A program made the position numbers and the translations under genes. 64,000 bases of DNA from Dyella telluris (GTDB lineage: Bacteria; Pseudomonadota; Gammaproteobacteria; Xanthomonadales; Rhodanobacteraceae), in the NCBI RefSeq assembly GCF_014297575.1, contig NZ_CP060412.1:868001-932000 (forward strand). Reading direction: 5' to 3'. How positions within the stretch are numbered: the stretch's first letter is position 1; each line of letters opens with the position of its first letter. Under the pieces are notes generated by a model. The model had not been told where the DNA came from. It worked only from the letters and a program-made list of their open reading frames with translations, and ran no database searches. Below are positions 8,934 to 17,030 of this stretch, in pieces.

Positions 8934-10320
8934 GGCCCATTTCTTCCCGGGTAACCGGCTTGTAGTCGGCGCGCGGATACTCGTGCCCGCGCTTGACCGT
9001 CAGGCGGATGCTGTGGAGGTTGCCGATGTCCTTCAAGGGGTCGGCGGACAACACGGCGAAGTTCGCCAGCTTGCCCGCTTCGATCGAGCCCATGTCCTTC
9101 GCCTGTCCCGCGGCCTGCGCGCCCACCAGCGTGGCCGAGTGCAGGGCTTCCAGCGGAGGCATGCCCACATCGTGGGCAAGGAAGAAGATCTCGTCGTAAA
9201 CGGACGGCCATACCTGATCCACGCCGCCATCGTTGTCGGTACCCGTGGAAACCGGCACGCCCGCTTTCCATGCCTGGCGAACCAGCCGCGTGGTGGTTGG
9301 CCCCGTGCAGCGCAGCGGCTTGCGATCGGGGTGCGCTTTGCGCTCGGCGTCATAGCGCACGAACAGGCTGCCGGTGGCATCGAGAATCGTGCCGTGCTTC
9401 AGCATGTCCTTGTAGAGCCCCGCGATCACGGGATCGTCGCCGCGTGGCGCGAGCAAGGCGTCGTGGAACGGCGTGTGGTCCTCGTAGGACTTCAGCATCA
9501 CCGGTTCCAGCTGGTAAGCGAGATAACAGGCATGGCTCACCACATCGACACCGGCGTCGATGACATCGGCCGGACGCGTGGGAAACACCGCACTGTGCGC
9601 CCACACCATGATGTGCTGCCGGTGGGCTTCGGCGGTGATTCCCTTCACCAGCTCCGGCGGAAGATCCGCGTAGACCTTGATGGCGGTGGCGGACGTGCCG
9701 CGAGCCAGGGTCACCGCTTCGCGCAGGTCGGTCTTGTCGTTGATCTCCTGCATCCACGGGCTATGGCCCGGCGTCACGCCATAGCTGGCGGCGCCCACGC
9801 GGGGGTCGGCGAAGAAATCCGGGCCGGCCATCAGCGCGGCGTAGTAGATATCCGGTGCGGGAATCTCGCCGGCACGCGCCTCGCGCGCCAGCTCGCCCAC
9901 CGAACGCAGGTCGTCGGCCATGTCCCGAACGGCAGTGACGCCCGCATACAGATTGCGACGCAGGATGGCCTGGGCGCGCTTCGCGTTCGGCGGCGTGGCC
10001 ATGTGCACATGGCTGTCGATCAGGCCGGGAATGACGTAACCGCCATGCAGGTCCACCGTGTGCACGCCGGCCGCGCGCGCGCCTTCCAGCGTGCCGTGCG
10101 GCCCCACCGCCACGATGCGTTCGCCGCGCACCAGGATGTCCTGATTCGCCCGTGGCGCGGCGCCGGTGCCGTCAATCACCGTGCCCCCCGCATAGAGCGT
10201 CACGGCGTCGGTCGTCGAGGGGCTGACGCCATCGCTCCCCGCAGCAAAGGTGGCGGGAACGGACAGCGCAAGAAGCAGCGCCGCCATCAGGCGTGAAACC
10301 GGTCGTTGGTGGGTATGCAT
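8917..10320 (-). CDS. Exported amidohydrolase (imidazolonepropionase-like)
   Basis: A 467-residue amidohydrolase-superfamily enzyme. The ATG at 10320 gives a clear secretion signal (LMAALLLALSVPATFA); longer in-frame starts up to 10362 cannot be excluded and no strong ribosome binding site is seen. Metal-site motifs are visible: GLIDSHVHM near 88, AIKVYAD (candidate lysine) near 200, WAHSAVFP and VVSHACY for the two later histidines, and STGTDNDGG for the catalytic aspartate. Members hydrolyse cyclic amides or peptide-like bonds. It shares a transcript with the M19-type gene downstream, so a joint role in peptide or cyclic dipeptide breakdown is plausible but unproven. Confidence 0.85.
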   Translation of the reverse strand: MHTHQRPVSRLMAALLLALSVPATFAAGSDGVSPSTTDAVTLYAGGTVIDGTGAAPRANQDILVRGERIVAVGPHGTLEGARAAGVHTVDLHGGYVIPGLIDSHVHMATPPNAKRAQAILRRNLYAGVTAVRDMADDLRSVGELAREARAGEIPAPDIYYAALMAGPDFFADPRVGAASYGVTPGHSPWMQEINDKTDLREAVTLARGTSATAIKVYADLPPELVKGITAEAHRQHIMVWAHSAVFPTRPADVIDAGVDVVSHACYLAYQLEPVMLKSYEDHTPFHDALLAPRGDDPVIAGLYKDMLKHGTILDATGSLFVRYDAERKAHPDRKPLRCTGPTTTRLVRQAWKAGVPVSTGTDNDGGVDQVWPSVYDEIFFLAHDVGMPPLEALHSATLVGAQAAGQAKDMGSIEAGKLANFAVLSADPLKDIGNLHSIRLTVKRGHEYPRADYKPVTREEMGHDDDD

Positions 10321-10387
10321 GAGCGGCGATGCTACACATCGCGTTTGCGGCATCACAAGCATGCCGAAGGTACGACCTGCATGCGGG

Positions 10388-11227
10388 TTACCGGGCGAGC
10401 GCGCCGATCAACGCCTGCGTCAGCGGTTTCAGGTAATAGCTGCCTTCCGGAACGGCCTGCACCGCCACGCCATGCCGCGCCAGCGACTCCACCACCAGCG
10501 GGCCCACGGCTGCCACCACCGTTTGCGACAGGGCCGCCTGCCAGGCACCCCGCTGCCCGAGCCGGTCGGCCAGGCGAAAGAGCCGCTCCACCTGCTGCAG
10601 GCTGGTGAAGGCCACCGCGTCGATGCCGCCCCCGGTCATGCGCTGCATCAGCGTGGTCACCGCTGCATCGTCAGAGGCATCGGCATAGCGATAGGGCGCG
10701 ACCGGGCGCACGATGGCACCGGCCGCCGCCAGGAAGTCCATCAGCGGCGTGTTGGGATCGGTGCCGTACAACTGCACCCCTACGCGCCGGCCATGCAGGT
10801 CAAGCTGCTGTAGATACCCGATCATCCCCTGCGTGGTGGCGGGCTCGACCACCACGTCAGGACGCAGGCCCAGTTCGCGCAGCACGCGCCCCGGCTTGGG
10901 ACCGCGAGCGATGATGCGCATCGCGGCAAGCTGCTCGACGAATGGCGTGCGCAACCCCGGCTCGTGGCGGTCGATCGCGCCCAGCAACCGATGCAGGCCC
11001 TCGCCCGTGAACACGAGCAGGTCATCGCAGGTACCCGCGTTGATCTCGCGTATCCATGCCAGCACCGGAGCGGGATCGGCGGCATTGCGGATATCCACCA
11101 GCGGGCAGCGCAGCACGCTGGCGCCACGACGCTCCAGCAACGCGGCAAACACGTCCAGCTCCCGCGATTCGGGAACGGCAATGCAACGGCCGCCCAGCGG
11201 CCCTTCCGTGCCCACAGCCTCATGCAT
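10388..11227 (-). CDS. Uroporphyrinogen-III synthase (HemD family) of the nitrate operon
   Basis: A 279-residue protein of the HemD fold, which cyclises hydroxymethylbilane to uroporphyrinogen III. The start MHEAVGTEG is supported by a GGAGGTG site. Typical segments are GRCIAVPESRELDVFAALLERRGA at the N-terminus, LLVFTGEGLHRLL, and VAFTSLQQVERLFRL / AAVGPLVVESLARHGV in the second lobe. It is the last gene of the nitrate operon, 51 bp after cysG, whose methyltransferase uses its product. This suggests a dedicated or additional supply for siroheme. A separate housekeeping hemD elsewhere is likely, so no symbol is assigned. Confidence 0.85.
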   Translation of the reverse strand: MHEAVGTEGPLGGRCIAVPESRELDVFAALLERRGASVLRCPLVDIRNAADPAPVLAWIREINAGTCDDLLVFTGEGLHRLLGAIDRHEPGLRTPFVEQLAAMRIIARGPKPGRVLRELGLRPDVVVEPATTQGMIGYLQQLDLHGRRVGVQLYGTDPNTPLMDFLAAAGAIVRPVAPYRYADASDDAAVTTLMQRMTGGGIDAVAFTSLQQVERLFRLADRLGQRGAWQAALSQTVVAAVGPLVVESLARHGVAVQAVPEGSYYLKPLTQALIGALAR

Positions 11228-11278
11228 GACCCTGCACCTCCGGGACTGATGGCCCGCCATGGCACCGCATGCAGCCCA

Positions 11279-12718
11279 TCAAACCGCCTCCATCTCTACC
11301 GGCACCGTGCCAACCTCATGCCCGGCATCATCCACCAGTTCGCCGTACCACGCGTGCTGGCGTGCGAACGCCGCGACCTCGCCGATGATCAGCAGCGCCG
11401 GTGTCTTCAGCGCGTGGCGACGGGCCTGCGACGTCAGCGTGGCCAGTGTGGCGACCATCACGCGTTGTCGCGGCAGCGTCCCGTTCTCGATGATGGCGCA
11501 AGGGGTTGCCGCATCGCGCCCACGGGAGATCAGTTCTGTTGCCAGCGCTTCAAGCTTCTCCACACCCATGTAGATCGCCAGGGTCTGGCGGGGATGGCCG
11601 GACACCTGGTCGCCCAGCGTATCCGCCGCGTCCTTGCCGTGCGCCGTGAGCAGGCAAAGCGACTGTGCATGGTCGCGATGCGTAAGCGGTATGCCGGCGA
11701 ATGCCGCACAAGCGACGGCCGCCGTGATGCCCGGCACCACGTCGCAGTCCACCCCATGCCGGCGCAGGTAGGCGAGTTCTTCGCCGCCGCGCCCGAACAC
11801 AAAGGGATCGCCGCCTTTCAGGCGCACCACGCGGCGCCCTTCGCGCGCGTGGGCCAGCATCAGCCGATGGGTATGTTCCTGCGCCACCTGCCGACCACCG
11901 CATCGCTTGCCCACGTCAATGCATTCAGCATCGCGCCGTGCCATGGCCAGCACCTCGGGACTCACCAGCTGGTCATACAGGATTACATCCGCCTGCTGCA
12001 GCTCACGCAGCGCCTGCAGCGTCAGCAGGCCGGGGTGCCCCGGACCCGCCCCCACCAAGGCCACCGAACCCTTGCTGCCCGGCGGCCTTTCGTCCTCCAG
12101 CGCCTCCTGCAGGGCTTGCCCGGCCTGCCCCGGCTTAGCCTGCCGTAGCAGCGACAGCACCGGACCATCGTGCAGCCAGTCGTAGAAGCCTCGTCGTGCA
12201 GCGGTATCAGGGAAGCGACCCACGATGCGTGCACGGTGCTGCTGCGCCAGTGCCACCAGCGCCCCCAGCGAGTGGTCGAGCACGCGCTCCAACTGCTCGC
12301 GGATCCGGCGCCCGATCGCCGGCGCGGCGCCGGCCGTGGATATCGCCACCGTCAACGGTGCGCGATCCACCACGGCGGGCACATGGAATTGCGACAGCGC
12401 GGCATCGTCCACCACGTTGGCAAAGGTGCGTCGCTCTTTTGCCTGCGCCGCGATGCTTGCGTTGAGCGCGCGATCATCCGTAGCGGCGATGACCAGCCAC
12501 ATGCCGTCAAGCCAGGCCGGCTCGAACTCGCCATGCCTTCCCTGCACTTTGCCAGCCTCGATCCACGCGACCACTTCTGGCTCGAAACGCGGGGCTCCCA
12601 CCCATACGTCGGCGCCGGCATCCAGCAAGGCCTTGGCCTTTCGCAGCGCCACGCTGCCACCGCCTACCACCAGCACGGGAAGACCGCTCACATCGGCAAA
12701 CAAGGGATAGAGCTTCAT
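11279..12718 (-). CDS. cysG: Siroheme synthase CysG
   Basis: A 479-residue trifunctional enzyme that makes siroheme, the prosthetic group of nitrite reductase NirB. The N-terminal half (about 1-210) is the precorrin-2 dehydrogenase/ferrochelatase with a Rossmann motif VVGGGSVALRKA near 17 and the NVVDDAALSQFHVPAVVDRAPLTVAISTAGAAP region. The C-terminal half (about 218-460) is uroporphyrinogen-III C-methyltransferase with VGAGPGHPGLLTLQAL and RLKGGDPFVFGRGGEE. The stand-alone order of domains and the length are normal. It sits between nasA and the hemD-like gene on one strand, an arrangement tying cofactor supply to nitrite reduction. Confidence 0.96.
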   Translation of the reverse strand: MKLYPLFADVSGLPVLVVGGGSVALRKAKALLDAGADVWVGAPRFEPEVVAWIEAGKVQGRHGEFEPAWLDGMWLVIAATDDRALNASIAAQAKERRTFANVVDDAALSQFHVPAVVDRAPLTVAISTAGAAPAIGRRIREQLERVLDHSLGALVALAQQHRARIVGRFPDTAARRGFYDWLHDGPVLSLLRQAKPGQAGQALQEALEDERPPGSKGSVALVGAGPGHPGLLTLQALRELQQADVILYDQLVSPEVLAMARRDAECIDVGKRCGGRQVAQEHTHRLMLAHAREGRRVVRLKGGDPFVFGRGGEELAYLRRHGVDCDVVPGITAAVACAAFAGIPLTHRDHAQSLCLLTAHGKDAADTLGDQVSGHPRQTLAIYMGVEKLEALATELISRGRDAATPCAIIENGTLPRQRVMVATLATLTSQARRHALKTPALLIIGEVAAFARQHAWYGELVDDAGHEVGTVPVEMEAV

Positions 12719-12748
12719 GCTTCGCCTCCGTACTGTCGTCGGGTCATG

Positions 12749-15454
12749 TCATGCCTCGGTCGCCGCGCGCGATTCGGCGATCAGTCGTTGCAGCTCCGGC
12801 ACGCACGAGCCGCAATTGCCACCCGCGCGCAGCGTCGCCGTGATCTTGGCGGTGGTATCCAGTCCTTCCTTGCGGATGGCCTCGCAGATCGTGTTCCTGC
12901 CTACGCCGAAGCACGAGCACACCACCGGGCCGGTATCAACGCCGGCCCCCGGCGGCTCGCCGATCAGCAGGCCGGCGCGATCGATATCCTCCAGGCGTTC
13001 ACGCGCGAACAGGCTCGACAGCCATTGACGCGAAGGAAGATCCGGCCGCGATGAAAGAAACACGCAGGCATCGATGCGATCGTCCAGCACGTGCACCGCA
13101 CGATAGACGCCGGTAGTGCGGTCCTCGTACTCCAGCCAGTCCGCATCCGGGTCGTTCACACCCAGCCAGGCCCTGGCCCAGGCACCGCAATCACCGGGGC
13201 GCTCGCGATGGGCCAGCTCGTAGCGGAAGAAGCGCTCGCCCTGGATAAGGGTCCAGTAGCTCAGTTCCGATGCCGGCAGGAAACGACGCCCGAATGCAAA
13301 GCCATACCAGCGCACGGGGAAGGGCTCGATGCGCACGGGCGTGTGCTTGAACTCCGGCTCACCGGATACCGGATCCACCACCGGGTTCACCACGCCCCCC
13401 ACGCGCGCATCGGAGGCGAACTGATCGTTCCAGTGAATAGGCACGAAGACATGGCCGGCAAGCACATCGCCACCATGCCGCACACGCGCCACCATCGCGC
13501 CCCAGCGGGACTGCACCCGTGCAAGCTCACCTTCGCGCACGCCGCTGCGCAATGCATCGTGCGGATGCATGTCGATGTACGGCTCGCTGATATGCCCGGC
13601 CAGCCGGGGTGACTTCCCGGTGCGCGTCATGGTGTGCCAGTGATCGCGTACTCGCCCGGTGTTGAGTACCAGCGGGAACTCGGCATCCGGTGCATGCACG
13701 GGCGCACGGGCCTTCGTGGCGACAAAGCGAGCCCGGCCGTCAGGGTGCGCAAATCGGCCGTCCGAAAGTACGCGTTGCGTTCCCTCGCCATGCTCATTGA
13801 CCGGCCACTGCACCGGTGCCAGGTTGGCGTAACCCTGCGGCGTGAGCGCCGACATGCTCCCGAGATTCAGCACCCGCGGTGCAGCAGGCAGTCCGTCGTC
13901 GCATGCCTCGTGATTGCGGAAGGAGGTAAGCCGCGCATGCTCCACGAAAATCTGCTGCGGCGTCTCGAACTCGAAACCTTCCACGAAACCAAGGCGCTTC
14001 GCGACGTCGCACACGATGCGCCAGTCAGCCCTCGCTTCACCCGGCGCCGGAAGAAACGGCCGCTGCCGGGAGATGCGCCGTTCCGAGCTGGTCACGGTGC
14101 CATCCTTTTCGCCCCAGCCCAGCGCCGGCAGCAACACATGGGCATGCACATTGGTGTCGGTGCGTTCGATGATGTCCGAGCACACCACGAATTCGCATGC
14201 ATTCAGCGCGCGCTTCACACGGTCGGCGTCCGGCAGGCTTACCACCGGGTTGGTGCCCATGATCCACAGCGCCTTGACCTCACCCTCCAGCACGGCATCG
14301 AACAAGGCCACGGCCTTCAGGCCGGGTTGCGAGGCCATGCGTGGCGACGCCCAGAACGATTGCACGATGTCCCGGTGCACGGGATCGTGCAGCTCCATGT
14401 GCGCTGCCAGCATGTTTGCCAGCCCACCCACTTCGCGTCCGCCCATGGCGTTGGGTTGCCCGGTGATAGAGAACGGGCCAGCGCCTGGCTTGCCGATACG
14501 TCCTGTCAACAGGTGACAGTTGATCAGGCTGTTGACCTTGTCCGTGCCGCTGGACGACTGGTTCACACCTTGCGAGAACAGTGTCACGGTCTTCTCGCAA
14601 CGCGCGAACAGGCGATAGAAGGCCAGCAGATCGGACAGCTGCACGCCACACGCCTTTGCCACCACGGCTGGCTCGGGCGCGTCGTTTTCGGCGGCAGCCA
14701 GCGCTTGTGCCAGCCCCAGGGTGTGCGCGTCCACGAAGCTCGCATCCATCACGCCATGCTGGAACAGGAAGCTGAGCAGGCCGTTGAACAACCACACGTC
14801 GGTGCCAGGCTTTACCGGCAAATGCAAATCCGCGGACTCGCACGTGGCGGTGAAGCGCGGATCGATCACCACGACGCGCGCACCCGCCTCCTTCGCCGCG
14901 GCGATGCGCTGGAACACGACCGGATGGCACCATGCCGTATTGGAACCCACCAGCACGATCAGCTCGGCACGGTCGATGTCCTCATAGCAGCCTGGCACCA
15001 GATCCTCGCCAAACGCGCGCTTGTGGCCTGCCACCGCCGACGACATGCACAGCCGCGAGTTGGTGTCGATGTTGGCCGTGCCGAGATAGCCCTTCGCCAG
15101 CTTGTTGACGACGTAATAGTCCTCCGTGAGCAACTGCCCGGAGACATAGAACGCCACGGCATCGGGCCCGTGCTGCTCGATGACACGGCGGAAGCCGTCG
15201 GCCACGCGGTCGAGTGCATCGTCCCAGCCGGTGCGGAAAAACGCCCCGTCCGGCCCGCGCAGCTTCGGGTGCAGCAAGCGCCCCTGCAGGTCCACCGTCT
15301 CCGCCAGTGCCGCGCCTTTCACACATAGTCGCCCATGGTTGGAACCATGCGAGGGATCACCCGCCACGCTCACCGTGCCCAGCGCATCTACACCTGCCAG
15401 CACACCGCAGCCCACGCCGCAGTACGGACAGGTGGTAGCAACGCGGGCGCTCAA
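12749..15454 (-). CDS. nasA: Assimilatory nitrate reductase, catalytic subunit with C-terminal BFD-like domain
   Basis: A 901-residue molybdopterin (bis-MGD) enzyme that reduces nitrate to nitrite in the cytoplasm. The N-terminus carries the [4Fe-4S] motif CPYCGVGC (from about residue 8). Central segments such as GYLGTANIDTNSRLCMSSAV and GSNTAWCHPV match NasA/NarB. The C-terminus has a BFD-like [2Fe-2S] domain (CSCFGVGRNTICEAI near 846, CGSCVPEL near 881), a fusion common in NasA. A TTG start at 15454 is chosen because GGGAGG lies 6 bases upstream and TTGA overlaps the previous stop codon; this frame has no suitable ATG nearby. Electrons probably come from the 410-residue reductase encoded just upstream. 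Confidence 0.95.
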   Translation of the reverse strand: MSARVATTCPYCGVGCGVLAGVDALGTVSVAGDPSHGSNHGRLCVKGAALAETVDLQGRLLHPKLRGPDGAFFRTGWDDALDRVADGFRRVIEQHGPDAVAFYVSGQLLTEDYYVVNKLAKGYLGTANIDTNSRLCMSSAVAGHKRAFGEDLVPGCYEDIDRAELIVLVGSNTAWCHPVVFQRIAAAKEAGARVVVIDPRFTATCESADLHLPVKPGTDVWLFNGLLSFLFQHGVMDASFVDAHTLGLAQALAAAENDAPEPAVVAKACGVQLSDLLAFYRLFARCEKTVTLFSQGVNQSSSGTDKVNSLINCHLLTGRIGKPGAGPFSITGQPNAMGGREVGGLANMLAAHMELHDPVHRDIVQSFWASPRMASQPGLKAVALFDAVLEGEVKALWIMGTNPVVSLPDADRVKRALNACEFVVCSDIIERTDTNVHAHVLLPALGWGEKDGTVTSSERRISRQRPFLPAPGEARADWRIVCDVAKRLGFVEGFEFETPQQIFVEHARLTSFRNHEACDDGLPAAPRVLNLGSMSALTPQGYANLAPVQWPVNEHGEGTQRVLSDGRFAHPDGRARFVATKARAPVHAPDAEFPLVLNTGRVRDHWHTMTRTGKSPRLAGHISEPYIDMHPHDALRSGVREGELARVQSRWGAMVARVRHGGDVLAGHVFVPIHWNDQFASDARVGGVVNPVVDPVSGEPEFKHTPVRIEPFPVRWYGFAFGRRFLPASELSYWTLIQGERFFRYELAHRERPGDCGAWARAWLGVNDPDADWLEYEDRTTGVYRAVHVLDDRIDACVFLSSRPDLPSRQWLSSLFARERLEDIDRAGLLIGEPPGAGVDTGPVVCSCFGVGRNTICEAIRKEGLDTTAKITATLRAGGNCGSCVPELQRLIAESRAATEA

Positions 15455-16683
15455 GGCTGCCCTCCCGTTGCCTGGCAATAGGCCTGGCCGAACAACAGGC
15501 GATCACGCCAGCGCGCGACATCCGTGCGATGGTTGATCAGGTCGACGTACCAGCTTCCATCGCGCGCGTCGCCGTAAAGCACGGCGCCCACCAGTCGCGG
15601 GCCGTCGAGCACCAGCCGCTTGTAGATGCCGCGCCGGGGATCGCGCATCACCAGGTCCTCCGTGCCCGCACCGCCCATGAAGTCGCCGGCGGAGTAAAGG
15701 TCGATGCCGGTCACCTTCAGGCGCGTGGCGGTTTGCCCGGTGCGATAGCGACGATGGCCGAAGCGCGCGAGATGGGCCGCGCAGACGTTCGCCTGCTCCC
15801 ACACCGGCGCAACCAGCCCGAAGGTCAACTGGCGATGCTGCACGCATTCACCCACGGCATAGATGCTGGGGTCGTAGGTCTGCAGCGTGTCATCCACCAC
15901 GATGCCGCGCTCGCAATAGATGCCGCTTTCCTGCATCAGTGCGATATCCGGTTGCACGCCGATGGCGATCACCACCAGATCGGCCTCCACGCAGCTGCCG
16001 TCGGCCAGCCGCACCCGCTCGATGCGGTCCTTGCCCTCGAAGGCGGCGGTCTCCGCACCCAGCCGAAGGGCTAGCCCCCTGCCCTCCAGATTCCTTGCCA
16101 GCAGCTTTGCCGCATCGCCATCGAGCTGCTGATTGAGCAGCACGTGACTGCGATGGATCAACGTGACCTGCATGCCACGCCGTGACAGGCCGTTTGCAGC
16201 CTCGATGCCCAGCAACCCGCCACCGATGACCGCCGCGCGCCGGTGCCGGCCCGCCGAGGCGACCATGTGTTCGACATCGTCGATGTTGCGGAACGACACG
16301 ATGCCGGGCAGCTCGTTGCCCGGCACCTTGAGCATGGCGGGACGCGAACCGGTGGCGATCAGCAATCGGTCGTAGGCACGCTCGATTCCGTCACGCGAAC
16401 GCACGACACGTCGTGCGCGATCCACCGACACCACCGGGTCACCCCGATGCAGTTCGATGCCCCGCTCGGCGTACCAGGCCGGCTCGTTGAGCATGATCTC
16501 GTCGGCCTGCTTCTCGCCGCTGAGCAGCAGCGACAGCAGGATGCGGTTGTAGTTGCCGTAGGGCTCCGCACCGAACACGGTGATGTCGTAAAGATCCGGC
16601 GCAAGCTGCAACAACTCCTCGACCGTACGCATGCCGGCCATGCCATTGCCGATGACCACCAGGCGTGGACGCGGTCTATTCAT
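15451..16683 (-). CDS. NAD(P)H/FAD-dependent nitrate reductase electron-transfer subunit
   Basis: A 410-residue pyridine nucleotide-disulphide oxidoreductase starting MNRPRPRLVVIGNGMAG (FAD motif). A second dinucleotide motif (AAVIGGGLLGIEAANGL) lies near 150 and IYAVGECVQHRQL near 280. It resembles the N-terminal part of NirB and NasB/NasC-type subunits that pass electrons from NAD(P)H to NasA. Its ATG overlaps the nirD stop codon (ATGA) and its own stop overlaps the nasA TTG start, so translation of the three genes looks coupled. Partner assignment is inferred from context. Confidence 0.88.
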   Translation of the reverse strand: MNRPRPRLVVIGNGMAGMRTVEELLQLAPDLYDITVFGAEPYGNYNRILLSLLLSGEKQADEIMLNEPAWYAERGIELHRGDPVVSVDRARRVVRSRDGIERAYDRLLIATGSRPAMLKVPGNELPGIVSFRNIDDVEHMVASAGRHRRAAVIGGGLLGIEAANGLSRRGMQVTLIHRSHVLLNQQLDGDAAKLLARNLEGRGLALRLGAETAAFEGKDRIERVRLADGSCVEADLVVIAIGVQPDIALMQESGIYCERGIVVDDTLQTYDPSIYAVGECVQHRQLTFGLVAPVWEQANVCAAHLARFGHRRYRTGQTATRLKVTGIDLYSAGDFMGGAGTEDLVMRDPRRGIYKRLVLDGPRLVGAVLYGDARDGSWYVDLINHRTDVARWRDRLLFGQAYCQATGGQP

Positions 16684-17027
16684 GCATCCCCACGCCTGAC
16701 CTGCACCGTGTCGCCCTCGCGCCGCACCTGCCATGCGTGCACGGCCAATGCCGGCGATTCCAGGCATTCGCCCGTGCACAGGTCGAAGTGCTGCTTGTGG
16801 ATGGGCGAGGCGACCACCACATGCCCGCCCAGATCGCCGACCAGTCCACGCGACAGCACTGCCGCGCCGGTCGACGGATCGACATTGTCGATCGCATAAA
16901 GCTCGCCGCTGGCCATGTGGAACACCGCTACCTGTTCGCCGTCCACCAGGGCGCAAACGCCCGTATCGGGGACAATGTCGTCGATCGCGCAGACCGACAT
17001 CCAACCGGCACAGTCTTTGGTCGCCAT
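16680..17027 (-). CDS. nirD: Nitrite reductase [NAD(P)H] small subunit NirD
   Basis: A 115-residue Rieske-fold protein and partner of NirB in reducing nitrite to ammonium. The ATG at 17027 has a GGAG site 6 bases upstream; a GTG immediately before it is a possible alternative. The family pattern is clear: VAVFHMASGELYAIDN, DPSTGAAVLSRGLVGDLGG and VVASPIHKQHFDLCTGECLE. As in enterobacterial NirD, the canonical Rieske Cys-X-His pairs are absent, so it probably binds no cluster. It starts three bases after the nirB stop codon. Confidence 0.95.
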   Translation of the reverse strand: MATKDCAGWMSVCAIDDIVPDTGVCALVDGEQVAVFHMASGELYAIDNVDPSTGAAVLSRGLVGDLGGHVVVASPIHKQHFDLCTGECLESPALAVHAWQVRREGDTVQVRRGDA

Positions 17028-17030
17028 CAC

